From positions 1 through 35,751 of the IMG/VR virus record IMGVR_UViG_3300032315_000525: DNA of 35,751 bases. One strand, written 5' to 3'. A program made the translations under genes and the position numbers. Shown piece after piece: positions 22,087-30,301 of this stretch. Position 1 is the first letter of the stretch. Each line of letters starts with the position of its first letter. Under the pieces are notes generated by a model. The model made no database searches, was not told the origin of the DNA, and was given only the letters and a program-made list of their open reading frames with translations. The stretch is from a virus.

Positions 22087-22235
22087 TGGCCGCCAAGCCC
22101 GACAAACGGAAGGCCGCGCGCAAACCCGCCAAGGGCAAGGCGCCGGAAACGAAGGCCGACAAGCTGAAGAAACTCATCATAGAGAAGGGCGGCATCAATA
22201 AGGATTGGGCCGACAAGCACCTTGTCGTGATGTAG
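22086..22235 (+). CDS. 49-residue basic protein
   Basis: The ATG at 22086 is part of a GTGATGGCCGCC copy, so the repeat supplies both the upstream TGA and this start. The protein begins MAAKPDKRKAARKPAKGKAP and is Lys-rich, with a helical C-terminus (LIIEKGGINKDWADKHLVVM). It is a likely small DNA-binding peptide. Hairpin D follows 14 nt after the stop. Confidence 0.5.
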   Translation: MAAKPDKRKAARKPAKGKAPETKADKLKKLIIEKGGINKDWADKHLVVM

Positions 22236-22249
22236 GCAACGCCGCTCAC

Positions 22250-22278
22250 AAGGGAGGGGGCAAATCGCCCTCTCCCTT
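22250..22278 (+). other. Hairpin D after the small-gene array
   Basis: AAGGGAG-GGGGC pairs with GCCCT-CTCCCTT (12 pairs including one G/T wobble, AAATC loop). No T-run follows, so it is not a standard terminator. It precedes another GTGATGGCCGCC copy (22289). The gap 22236-22560 holds this hairpin, that repeat, an inverted repeat, attP and a promoter. Confidence 0.6.
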
Positions 22279-22344
22279 CAGCCGGCTAGTGATGGCCGCC
22301 GAGCCCACCGAATAGCACAAGCGTGGACACAGGGATTTTACCCC

Positions 22345-22369
22345 GCCAATTTTACAGAGTAATATTGGC
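22345..22369. promoter_or_regulatory. Inverted repeat beside attP
   Basis: GCCAAT-TTTAC-AGA-GTAAT-ATTGGC is an 11-pair inverted repeat with one mismatch and a three-nt loop, 22 nt from the tRNA-derived core. It could be an arm-type integrase or excisionase binding site, or a hairpin. The position is suggestive and the role is inferred. Confidence 0.4.
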
Positions 22370-22390
22370 CGCCAGACTTAAAAAATCGGC

Positions 22391-22429
22391 GATTAGAAAT
22401 CCGCTGCTCTATCCCCTGAGCTACGGGCG
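22391..22429 (-). other. attP: attP core: 5' half of tRNA-Arg(UCU)
   Basis: On the minus strand, 22429 down to 22391 reads as the first 39 nt of a tRNA: acceptor strand GCGCCCG, D arm with TAGCTCAG...GATAGAGC, and the anticodon arm GCGGATTTCTAATC with anticodon TCT (Arg). After that the anticodon stem is not closed and similarity ends, so this is not a complete tRNA gene. A tRNA fragment 130 nt from an integrase start is the hallmark of a phage attachment core. The phage would replace the 5' half of a host tRNA-Arg(UCU) gene on integration. Confidence 0.75.
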
Positions 22430-22521
22430 CAATTTTGGGATAACAGATAAAAACACGCAACACATTAGCACACGTTGCACCACAAAGCCCCATATTATCC
22501 CGCACCATTTTGACTCTGTGA

Positions 22522-22550
22522 TTGACACCGTTTTGACACACGATTAAATT
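22522..22550 (+). promoter_or_regulatory. Candidate integrase promoter
   Basis: TTGACA at 22522-22527, a 17-nt spacer, and TAAATT at 22545-22550 give a plausible sigma-70-type promoter 10 nt before the integrase ATG. Two more boxes, TTGACT (22509) and TTGACA (22533), flank it, so the region may carry repeated regulator sites or several promoters. Confidence 0.4.
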
Positions 22551-22560
22551 GCCCATCGTT

Positions 22561-23742
22561 ATGACCGACCAATCGACATTCAAGGTGAGGGTGGACAAGT
22601 ATGGCCTCAAAGGCGCCGTGTTCTGGCGCTTGGGGGGCTGGTGGTTGCGCTTCACTGACCGCATGGCCAAGAAGATGCACCGCGTCACGCTGCGCACGTC
22701 TGATGCCAAGATTGCCAAGCAGAAAGCCATAAGCTACTTAACCATAAGCGGAGAGCAGGGACTAGCCAAGCTCAAGGAAGCTGCCCAAATGCGGGACTCC
22801 TCGCCGACCATTGGCCAGATCGTTGAGAACTACCTCGCCAAGTCGAAATGCGACTCAGCCGACAAGAATGTTAGTTGCCTTATTCGGGTCGTCGGCCGCG
22901 CCACCGGCCTTGCCCCTCGCCGGCCGCACCGCTCCGACCCGAGGCGCGCCGCGCCCATGACCAATACCGAGAAGGAGAAGGTGATGGCCGTCCGGTCCAC
23001 CGAACTGAACGCCGCCTTGGTCCGCAAATACAAGGAGCAATGCGGCACGGCAGACTACAGCATTGGGTCCGCGCTGGCCGGGGCCAAGGCGATCTTTGCC
23101 AAGACCGACGAATGGCTCGACTTAAAGCTGCCCGACCTCTCTGAGTTCAAGCGCGCGAGCAAGGACGCCAAGAAGAAATACGATCCGAATAGCTTTCAAC
23201 ACATTTCCAAAGAGGTGTTGTCTGCCATGGAGCAGGACAGCCGCATGGACCAAGTAATCCGCCGCGCCTTCATCTGCTGCCGCTACCTGGGCATGACGCC
23301 AAAAGAGGTTAGCTATGCCCGCAAGGGGTGGATGGAGAGCCGCACCGCTGGACAAACAATGTGCATCCGCGAGCGCAAGGACCAAGCATTCACCCTCAAG
23401 ACCGGCGGCGCCCGCGAGCGCGACATCACCCTGCCGGCGTGGATGGCCGAGGAACTGATGACCGCCGACGACTACCTAATCCCGCTACGCACCGAGTTTC
23501 TGCGCTACAACTTTATGCTGCGCGTCTTCAACACATGGCTGCGCAAGTATATCCCCGACCGCACCGGCGCCGCCTACGAGCTGCGCAAGCAAGCGGGCAG
23601 CGATTGGCTGGAGGCGACCGGACAAATTTCACAAGTGCAGAAGCTCTTGGGGCATTCTTCACCCACCACAACCGCCCGCTGGTATGCAACATGGCAAAAG
23701 GCCGTGACCGTGCCGCTGGTATTCCAAGAGAGACCGATATGA
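22561..23742 (+). CDS. int: Tyrosine-type integrase (diverged catalytic set)
   Basis: This 393-residue site-specific recombinase would integrate the phage at the adjacent tRNA-derived core. The ATG at 22561 is preferred over a TTG four codons earlier. The catalytic domain includes KTGGARERDITLP with Lys280, YELRKQAGSDWLEATG with Arg342, LLGHSSPTTT with His365, and RWYATW with Tyr375 as nucleophile. Two departures from the canonical pentad are visible. Where most integrases have G-(L/M)-R-x-x-E, this protein has GMTPKEV, so the first Arg is Thr246. The HxLR motif is also YELR (Tyr339). It overlaps the downstream lipoprotein gene by ATGA. Confidence 0.8.
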   Translation: MTDQSTFKVRVDKYGLKGAVFWRLGGWWLRFTDRMAKKMHRVTLRTSDAKIAKQKAISYLTISGEQGLAKLKEAAQMRDSSPTIGQIVENYLAKSKCDSADKNVSCLIRVVGRATGLAPRRPHRSDPRRAAPMTNTEKEKVMAVRSTELNAALVRKYKEQCGTADYSIGSALAGAKAIFAKTDEWLDLKLPDLSEFKRASKDAKKKYDPNSFQHISKEVLSAMEQDSRMDQVIRRAFICCRYLGMTPKEVSYARKGWMESRTAGQTMCIRERKDQAFTLKTGGARERDITLPAWMAEELMTADDYLIPLRTEFLRYNFMLRVFNTWLRKYIPDRTGAAYELRKQAGSDWLEATGQISQVQKLLGHSSPTTTARWYATWQKAVTVPLVFQERPI

Positions 23743-24146
23743 AACTACTGACCACAATAACCGCCGTTGCCCTGGTGATGGCCGCCACGGGGTGCCAAAC
23801 CATGGAGCAAAAGGGATACATTAAGAACGAATACGGCGATTGGATTCGGCCGGGGCAACCTTACTTTGGCGACAATCCGCCGGGAGTTGCTGACGAATCC
23901 CCGCTGCTTCGGCAGGCGCGGTTGCGCAAAGAGGCAAATCCCGGCGGGGTCACTCCACCCATGCCGAACCTAATTCCGACACCGGCCTACACGCCCATGT
24001 ATGGCGGGGCCGCGCCAGTGGTGGTGACGGGCAACGCGCCCATGACAACAGTTACGCCAACGCCATTCGGCGGAACGCGGGTTGTCAACTATGGCGCGCC
24101 GGATTACGTTCCTCCCGCAAGACCATATTCGTATTACGGCTACTGA
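23739..24146 (+). CDS. Lipoprotein, translationally coupled to the integrase
   Basis: The 135-residue protein begins MKLLTTITAVALVMAATGCQ: a short positively charged start, a hydrophobic core and a lipobox ATGC with Cys19, so it is probably a lipid-anchored envelope protein. The mature part is rich in Pro, Gly, Thr and Tyr (PYFGDNPPG, VPPARPYSYYGY). Its ATG overlaps the integrase stop, so it would be made with the integrase, as in lysogenic conversion or superinfection exclusion. A strong terminator follows. A spanin role is possible but no endolysin is nearby. Confidence 0.7.
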   Translation: MKLLTTITAVALVMAATGCQTMEQKGYIKNEYGDWIRPGQPYFGDNPPGVADESPLLRQARLRKEANPGGVTPPMPNLIPTPAYTPMYGGAAPVVVTGNAPMTTVTPTPFGGTRVVNYGAPDYVPPARPYSYYGY

Positions 24147-24194
24147 AACTTTTGTCGGGTGTCTCCGATAAATCGCAGGGGTTGTGCCCTGCCG

Positions 24195-24229
24195 CTGCCC
24201 TCTGGGAAACCGGAGGGCAGTTTGCTTTT
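24195..24229 (+). terminator. Rho-independent terminator of the rightward operon
   Basis: An 11-pair stem, CTGCCCTCTGG with CCGGAGGGCAG (one T/G wobble), and a GAAA loop are followed by TTTGCTTTT. It lies 48 nt after the lipoprotein stop and just before the convergent giant gene, ending rightward transcription. Confidence 0.85.
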
Positions 24230-27200
24230 ACCGGGGGGGCATCGACTGCCCGAGGGGAGAGTTGACCAAGTTGGCGCGCATCACACGCTGCCGGCGGGTC
24301 AGGCGGTTCACGTCATGGCCGAAGAGGGCGGACTTGGTCGCGGCATCCACATCTTCAATGTCTTGGGCGAAGATGCGCACCTTCTCGGTGTCGGGCAGGC
24401 GCGCGTAGCGTGGGCTGGCCATGCGCCAATTCATCATGCTGGCCGTGTAGTTGCCTAAGTAATACTGGTAGGCGCTGATCTGCTCGTTCGTCAGGTCGAT
24501 GTTCTGCCCGTTGATGGAGGCGCGGTTCTTTACCTGCTTGGGAAACTGGCTGGTCTCGCCGGTGGAGTCCATGAGCCGCGCGGCTTCTTCCAATACAGGG
24601 TTGGTTTTGACCCGAGAGGTCAGCGCCGGATTGAACAGCACATTGAACCAATGCCATCCAACATACTGATACCGTTCCTGCGCCTGCCCCATGACATCAA
24701 GGCGGGGAGGGAACTTATCGGCAACGCCGGGGGTGTTGGCCGCGATCTGGTTGAAGGCGCGCTGCACTGTGACCGGGACGGCCGAGGACTGGTTGGTTCC
24801 GCGCGTCTCTCTCAGCGTGTTATCGTAAAAGAGTTGGTTGGCTTGGCGGACAAGCTGCGGGACAAACATGGAAGGAATGCCGGCGACCGTTCTGGCCAAG
24901 GCGCCGATTACGCTCTCCGGTCGGCGGGTGTCGAGCTGGTCGATAAAGCTGGAAAGGCCAGACAGCAGCGGAAGATCCAACAGTGACTTGGCGCCGGCGG
25001 CAAGACTGATGGCCGGCATGGCAACTTTGGCCGCGAGTCCTTTCTTGATTCCGTTGCGGTCGTTCTGCTCGACCATCTTGGCCAACTCGGCACCGGCCGC
25101 AAAGGTAATGGCGAGCGGTTGCGCCCAGTCGTAGGATAGGATCACATCGCCCTCGTCCGTTTTTTGCGGCGTGCCCCACGCCATGGTCGTGAGCATGCGC
25201 TTGAGGGCAGTCACGTTGATCCGGTATTGCCCCATGCCCAGTGACCGGCGCATCGCCTCGACATCATCATCATCCTCTTGACTCGCGGTGATGACGCCCA
25301 TGGCATACAGGTAGTAGCCAGCGACATAGATGCCCGTTCCGCCCAACGCTCTTGTAAATGCTTTGGCAAACTCCTGCTGACTGAATGGCTTGCCGGCACG
25401 CTGGTTGCTCGCCTTCCACAAGATGCCGTTCATGGCTTGGCTAAGATTGGTGATAAGCCCGAGCGGCGACCAGTTGATGGCGGTCCTAGCGATAGCTCCG
25501 GGCACCTGAGTAAAGGCCATGAGCGCCGTGCCGAATCCGAATTGCTCGGTTGGCTTAACGCCGGGGAGGAAATAGGTGAGCAGCTTGGTGCTGCCGTAGT
25601 TGAGCGAGGACCGCCACTTGGCCGCAGTTTTGCTGATCGTGTTGGCGTTCTGGTAGATGGCCTCCGCTGCATCGGCGAACGCGCCGTCAACGTCCTCCGG
25701 TGTGTGGCGCCCCGTCCATTCGCCCATCTGGCGGGCGAGGGCCTCACGGTTGGCGAGGGATGCGTCGAGCGCCGACTTCCAGAAGGCGCGGTCGGGGCCG
25801 CCCAAGGCAATGGAGAGCGATGTCTCCAGCATGCCCATGAACTTGCTACTAAAGATCCGGCGACCAACCTCCTTGGCATCGGCGACCTCAAACTTGTTCT
25901 GCGTAGTCAGCTTGGAGAGCAGGCGCAAATGGTCGATACCGGCGGCAAGGTTCTGGCCGAATGTGGCCTGCGGGTTCTGCCTTGCGTTCCACTCCATGCC
26001 CTTTTGCACGTCCCAGATCGGAGTGAGCAGAGACTTGAGGCGCCCCGACTTCACTCGGTCGCCTGTCTTGCCTCCGCTAAAGATGCTGCCGCGACCGCCG
26101 GCAATGTTCATAGCCGTGTCCGCGCCAGCATTGGCCACGAACTGGATCACGTTGCCGCCGATGTTTCTGATCCACGTCTTGGGCGAGAACAGCATCATCA
26201 AGTAGCTGAACGCCCGCACCTTGATCCAGAAGTCCACCGGGACAAGGCTGTGGATCTCCTCAAAAATGCGACCGGCGAGGACAAGCTGCATGTCTTGATC
26301 GCCCTTGGCCTCATTAAGCTGGCGGGTCAGATCCTTCAGCTTGGCGCCAAGTTCTGGCGTCATGGTCGGCAGCTTGGCCATGAGTGAAAGGCCGGCCACA
26401 AAGTCTTCGTCGGTGATGCCGTCGCCATTCAATCGGGCAACCAGCTTGCTCCATATCTTGAGGAGTTTCGGCTCCTTCGGCTTGCGCTGCGCGGCGGTGG
26501 AGCGTCGAGCCTCGTCAAGAACCTTGTAGAACTTGCCGGTGATGGTGGCGGAAAGTGAATCTGCCTCGCTCTTGCTGAGGCCCGCGCCTTGCAAGATTTC
26601 CGAGATTTGTTTGGTCGCCTCTGCCTTGGTCGCCTTGCTCATTAAAACAGAGCGGACAGACGATAGCCTTTGCTGGCTCTCGGTCTTGTTTGGGATTCTG
26701 CGCTTGACCTTCTGCGCAATCTTCTCGCCGCCATGCTTGCCCTCAAGAATGACATCGTGCGCGATGTTCTTGCGGGTAGCGGGCAGCCCCTTTTCCGTTT
26801 CGGCAATGTCGTTCTGCGCGGCGCGGATCTGCTGCTGTCTCTCTTCGGGAAGGGAGTCGATGTGCTGCTCGATGATCTGGTTGGCGTAAAAGACAATGCC
26901 CTCCGGTGTTAGGCGGGACATCATGGCGAGCACGCTGATGGTCTGGCCAATGCTTGTGGCGCGGCGGGACATGATTCGGACAACGCGGGCCTGCCGCTGA
27001 TGCTCGCCCATCGCGCCGAGACGCGCTGCCATCTCAAGGCCGATGGCGAAGTCAACCGGAGTTGGGGTCAGCTCATCGGTGGAAAGATCAAGAATGCGCT
27101 GCTCGGCGGCGTCCAGGCCGTTCTCGTTGATCCATGCCTTGGCCTGGTCGGCCGTCCCCTCCAGCGTGATCGGCACATACTCACTGCCAAGTTCAGCCTT

Positions 27201-30200
27201 CGCCTCCTCAGTAATGGCACCACTCGCTTTCGCCTTCTGCTCAAACTGTCTCGGCTTGGCCTTCGGGCGCACATCGCCGACCGCTCCGGTCGTGTCGCTG
27301 TAAGGGCTGTCCTTGTAGGCTTGGACAATGCGGTCAAATGCCTGTTTCAAAAACGAAGCAATGCCCTGGCCAAACTCCTTGACCATCTGGCCAGCCCACT
27401 TGCCGAAGCTCATGCCGGCGCGGTAGATCGTCTTGCCGTATTCGACTAGGTCTTCAACGATGGACAAGTCAATCGCGCCAGATTGGGCGGTTATCTTTTT
27501 GATGCGGGCGCGGGATTTCTTGGCGGGGGTGTTGGGGTTGCCGGCCTCAAACATCTGAATAGTCTCAAGCCACTCGTTGCCAATTCTTTCTGGGATGACG
27601 GTTGATACGTCTACAACCAAGTCATTCTTCTTGCTCTGTATTGGCATTATTACAGCGAGCGCACCGTTGTCTCCTCTCAGCAGAATCGGAGTTGTTACGC
27701 CCGCCTCAGTTGCAGGCGCGGTTGCCGCTCTTACTGTCTTTGCCCCAGAAGCGACAAGTGCCTCTACCGAGTCTTTGACGTAGGAAGGATCAAGAAGCGC
27801 GCCGCCAATCATTATCTTGGCTGGGCTTACGGCCAACTTGCCTACTGTCTTGTTGACTCCCGAGAGGACTGTTCCTGCTCGCCGCGCTTTTTCAATGTCT
27901 ATGGAGTGTAATGTAAATGACCTGCTAAATGTTGGGATTACCTGCTTCCAATTCGGAAACTGACCCTGAATTTGGCGACCATCGACAGTGGCGATAATAC
28001 GAGACTCGCCATCAACCTTCTGAGGCATGACAAACATGCGCTTCCCGTCCGTGGCAACGACGGCCTGCGACTCGGCGTCGTAGTAAACGCCCTCCAAGAC
28101 AAACCGAGTTGCGTCGGTTGATGTGTGGGACTTGGCTGCAACGTCTGGGGCAGCCGGCTTGAGGGGCTTGATTGCAACCTTGCTTAAATCAACGCGGCCC
28201 GGAAGCGCCGGCCCTTCATAGGGGAAGGCGTCTTTGAACTTCTCTAGGCTTGGCAGGGGTTTGCCGGACTCGGCCGCCTCAATGATGGAGGCAACTATGG
28301 TTCCATCGGCGACCGCCTTGAACACGGCGAGCTTTTTGTCTTCGGTATTTTTGGCCGCCCTAAAGTCTTGGGCGAATGATGATGTTGCCGCCGCTGGTTG
28401 CGCTGCGGGTTGTTTGGCCAAGTAAGACAGCACCCGCTTCCCTCTGCCGCTGAATGGCAGGGCAACAATGTCTTGCGCTGCCTGCCTAGGAAGCATCGGG
28501 ACAAATGGGGCGATAGCGTCCCTTGCATCTTGCGTCAGTATTTCTGGGTCCATTGTCCCGGCCGCAACGGAAGCAAGCGCCGCCGCTTGGTCTTCGCTTA
28601 AGTTAATGGCGGGGCTTGCCGTAGCAGGCCCCGATCTCTTTCCACGCTTGGTGGATGAGCTAGATTGTTTTTGTTTGGCCTTCCCAAACACATGAAACTC
28701 CGCAGCCTGCTCGCCACCCAAGTCGGTGCCCGACTCATAGCGGATGCCCTCAAAGCCGCGCGCCTGCAAGACGGTCTTGGCTTCAGCGTCAAACTCTGGG
28801 GCGAAGGGCTCATTCTTGAGTTCAAGCTCGTCCTTCAGCGTCGGCTTGTCGGTGGCGGTGTAAAGATTCTTGGGCAGGGTTTCCGGCGTGGCTTCGTCAA
28901 TGGTGCCTTCGGTTCCGGTCTGCGCGGCGTAGTTCTCGGCAACCTCGCGGCTCTCGGACCAGAACTGGTCGCCGCTTGAATAGTCAACGTCGGGCGATAC
29001 GCCACGGAATATCTTTGGTGTTGCTGGCGGCCCCGAGGGTTGTTGCCTTTGCAATCCAGAAAACACATCCGCTTCCGCATCCATCTCGGGCGCGGTCGCC
29101 GTGTCATCGGCAAGATCAAATTGGAATGTTGGTGCCGCCGGCGGCTCCGTCACAATCGTCTCGCTCGGCTCTTGGACAACTTCAAAGTCTTGGCTCGGGT
29201 CAAAGGCGGGGGCGGCGGCCACAGGTTCAGCGGCGGCCGTGGTCGCATCGCCAAAGGTTTCTTCTATTACCACCGTCTCAGCGGCGGGCGGTGGAGTGAA
29301 GGGAGCGGGTTGGGGGGCGGCGGCGGGTGCTGCGGCGGGTGCGGCTGCTGGCTGCTGACCCTGCAACGCCTGCACGCCGGTTCCAACCCCAACCTCAATC
29401 ATGCTGGGGGCGATTTCTCCCAATCCTTCAGCGCCAACCTGCCTGACGCTAGTGATCTCGCCGGACTGTGATATTTGGCCGGCCGCCTCGCCGCCCATGC
29501 CGAGCACCGACTGAACGGCGGTCTCAACCATGCCCTTGCCTAGCTTGGCCAATACCGTCGCGGGCTTGGCGCCCATGACGCGGCCAGCAATCAGCGCGCT
29601 TACCGTGTCGAACGCGGCTACGGGAATAGCTTTCTTTTGGGCAAACTCTCGCGCCACCTGCATGCGTTGCTCGTCTTGCAAGGCTGCGCCCAACTCTTCG
29701 GGGCTGCCCATGTTCACGCCAGCCTGCTCCAGCGATTCCAAGATGCCACCCGCCATCTCCAAAGAATAGCTCGCCGCCCCGCCAGATTGGGCAAAGCCGG
29801 CCAGCGCGCCGGTCGCTCCCGCCGGAATCGCCCCGATACCAAATGCAGCAGAGCCAATGGCCACCCCAGACCCAGCGCCAATGGCTACACGGGCGGGCGC
29901 TTTCTCCACCATTTGCGAGGCGTAGGAGGCGAGCGAGTCGATCATCAACTCATTGACCACGCCAACAGGGTTGCTGGTAAATGCTGACCAGCTTTGCTGT
30001 GGTGTGGCGTTGTCGTCCATCACCATCTGGAACTCGGCAGACGGCGGGTTCTGAGCGATCTCGCGCTGGATCTCGATGATCTTGGTCGGATCGGGTTCTG
30101 GCTGCTCCATCTCGCTGGCCAAGCGACTTAAAGCCAGGCCGCGCCTTGCCGCATTCAAGCCACCCTCGATCAAGCCAGTCTGGCCGTCATCGACAACCTC

Positions 30201-30293
30201 AAATGCTTGCGAAGGATCAAAGCGTGGAGCGCCGCCGGCTTGCGCCTGCGGATCTTCCACCACCTCAAAGGGCTGGGTGGGATCAAATGCCAT
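24228..30293 (-). CDS. Giant polyvalent virion/ejection protein with ART-like and clamp-like regions
   Basis: This 2021-residue protein is typical of the large polyvalent proteins of podoviruses, probably ejected into the host. Motif FDPSQxFEVV occurs three times (residues 3-12, 25-34, 364-373). Residues 130-170 are Gly/Ala-rich. At 427-537 an ADP-ribosyltransferase-like layout is seen: FRGVS, SSGDQFWSESREVAENYA, and GFEGIRYESG...EQAAEFHVF. At 728-886 a pattern like a DNA sliding clamp appears: VVATDGKRMF, QFPNWKQVIP, and ALAVIMPI. At about 938-975 IDLSIVEDLVEYGKTIY precedes a helical part. Residues 1351-1400 (FSPKTWIRNIGGN) resemble a domain I recall as LPD38. Domain names are from memory, not a search. 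Confidence 0.82.
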   Translation of the reverse strand: MAFDPTQPFEVVEDPQAQAGGAPRFDPSQAFEVVDDGQTGLIEGGLNAARRGLALSRLASEMEQPEPDPTKIIEIQREIAQNPPSAEFQMVMDDNATPQQSWSAFTSNPVGVVNELMIDSLASYASQMVEKAPARVAIGAGSGVAIGSAAFGIGAIPAGATGALAGFAQSGGAASYSLEMAGGILESLEQAGVNMGSPEELGAALQDEQRMQVAREFAQKKAIPVAAFDTVSALIAGRVMGAKPATVLAKLGKGMVETAVQSVLGMGGEAAGQISQSGEITSVRQVGAEGLGEIAPSMIEVGVGTGVQALQGQQPAAAPAAAPAAAPQPAPFTPPPAAETVVIEETFGDATTAAAEPVAAAPAFDPSQDFEVVQEPSETIVTEPPAAPTFQFDLADDTATAPEMDAEADVFSGLQRQQPSGPPATPKIFRGVSPDVDYSSGDQFWSESREVAENYAAQTGTEGTIDEATPETLPKNLYTATDKPTLKDELELKNEPFAPEFDAEAKTVLQARGFEGIRYESGTDLGGEQAAEFHVFGKAKQKQSSSSTKRGKRSGPATASPAINLSEDQAAALASVAAGTMDPEILTQDARDAIAPFVPMLPRQAAQDIVALPFSGRGKRVLSYLAKQPAAQPAAATSSFAQDFRAAKNTEDKKLAVFKAVADGTIVASIIEAAESGKPLPSLEKFKDAFPYEGPALPGRVDLSKVAIKPLKPAAPDVAAKSHTSTDATRFVLEGVYYDAESQAVVATDGKRMFVMPQKVDGESRIIATVDGRQIQGQFPNWKQVIPTFSRSFTLHSIDIEKARRAGTVLSGVNKTVGKLAVSPAKIMIGGALLDPSYVKDSVEALVASGAKTVRAATAPATEAGVTTPILLRGDNGALAVIMPIQSKKNDLVVDVSTVIPERIGNEWLETIQMFEAGNPNTPAKKSRARIKKITAQSGAIDLSIVEDLVEYGKTIYRAGMSFGKWAGQMVKEFGQGIASFLKQAFDRIVQAYKDSPYSDTTGAVGDVRPKAKPRQFEQKAKASGAITEEAKAELGSEYVPITLEGTADQAKAWINENGLDAAEQRILDLSTDELTPTPVDFAIGLEMAARLGAMGEHQRQARVVRIMSRRATSIGQTISVLAMMSRLTPEGIVFYANQIIEQHIDSLPEERQQQIRAAQNDIAETEKGLPATRKNIAHDVILEGKHGGEKIAQKVKRRIPNKTESQQRLSSVRSVLMSKATKAEATKQISEILQGAGLSKSEADSLSATITGKFYKVLDEARRSTAAQRKPKEPKLLKIWSKLVARLNGDGITDEDFVAGLSLMAKLPTMTPELGAKLKDLTRQLNEAKGDQDMQLVLAGRIFEEIHSLVPVDFWIKVRAFSYLMMLFSPKTWIRNIGGNVIQFVANAGADTAMNIAGGRGSIFSGGKTGDRVKSGRLKSLLTPIWDVQKGMEWNARQNPQATFGQNLAAGIDHLRLLSKLTTQNKFEVADAKEVGRRIFSSKFMGMLETSLSIALGGPDRAFWKSALDASLANREALARQMGEWTGRHTPEDVDGAFADAAEAIYQNANTISKTAAKWRSSLNYGSTKLLTYFLPGVKPTEQFGFGTALMAFTQVPGAIARTAINWSPLGLITNLSQAMNGILWKASNQRAGKPFSQQEFAKAFTRALGGTGIYVAGYYLYAMGVITASQEDDDDVEAMRRSLGMGQYRINVTALKRMLTTMAWGTPQKTDEGDVILSYDWAQPLAITFAAGAELAKMVEQNDRNGIKKGLAAKVAMPAISLAAGAKSLLDLPLLSGLSSFIDQLDTRRPESVIGALARTVAGIPSMFVPQLVRQANQLFYDNTLRETRGTNQSSAVPVTVQRAFNQIAANTPGVADKFPPRLDVMGQAQERYQYVGWHWFNVLFNPALTSRVKTNPVLEEAARLMDSTGETSQFPKQVKNRASINGQNIDLTNEQISAYQYYLGNYTASMMNWRMASPRYARLPDTEKVRIFAQDIEDVDAATKSALFGHDVNRLTRRQRVMRANLVNSPLGQSMPPR

Positions 30294-30301
30294 AGATTGG
30301 A

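Larger units (their letters stand above)
21054..23786 (+). repeat. Dispersed GTGATGGCCGCC motif (eight copies)
   Basis: The plus strand contains the 12-mer GTGATGGCCGCC at 21054, 21096, 21199, 22083, 22289 and 23775, with one-mismatch forms at 21691 (GTGATGGCCGCa) and 22981 (GTGATGGCCGtC). All eight are on one strand within 2.75 kb. Some are intergenic, just upstream of start sites. Others lie in coding frames, where they read Val-Met-Ala-Ala/Val. I saw no cluster of this motif elsewhere in the window. It may be a binding or processing site. Confidence 0.6.

Noticed and set aside
22391-22429. A functional tRNA-Arg gene
   Set aside because: Only the 5' half through the anticodon loop is present. 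The anticodon stem is not closed and the T arm and acceptor 3' strand are missing.
25278-26387. A 369-codon plus-strand frame opposite the giant gene
   Set aside because: It is an antisense shadow within a continuous 2021-codon gene, with no promoter or start site.
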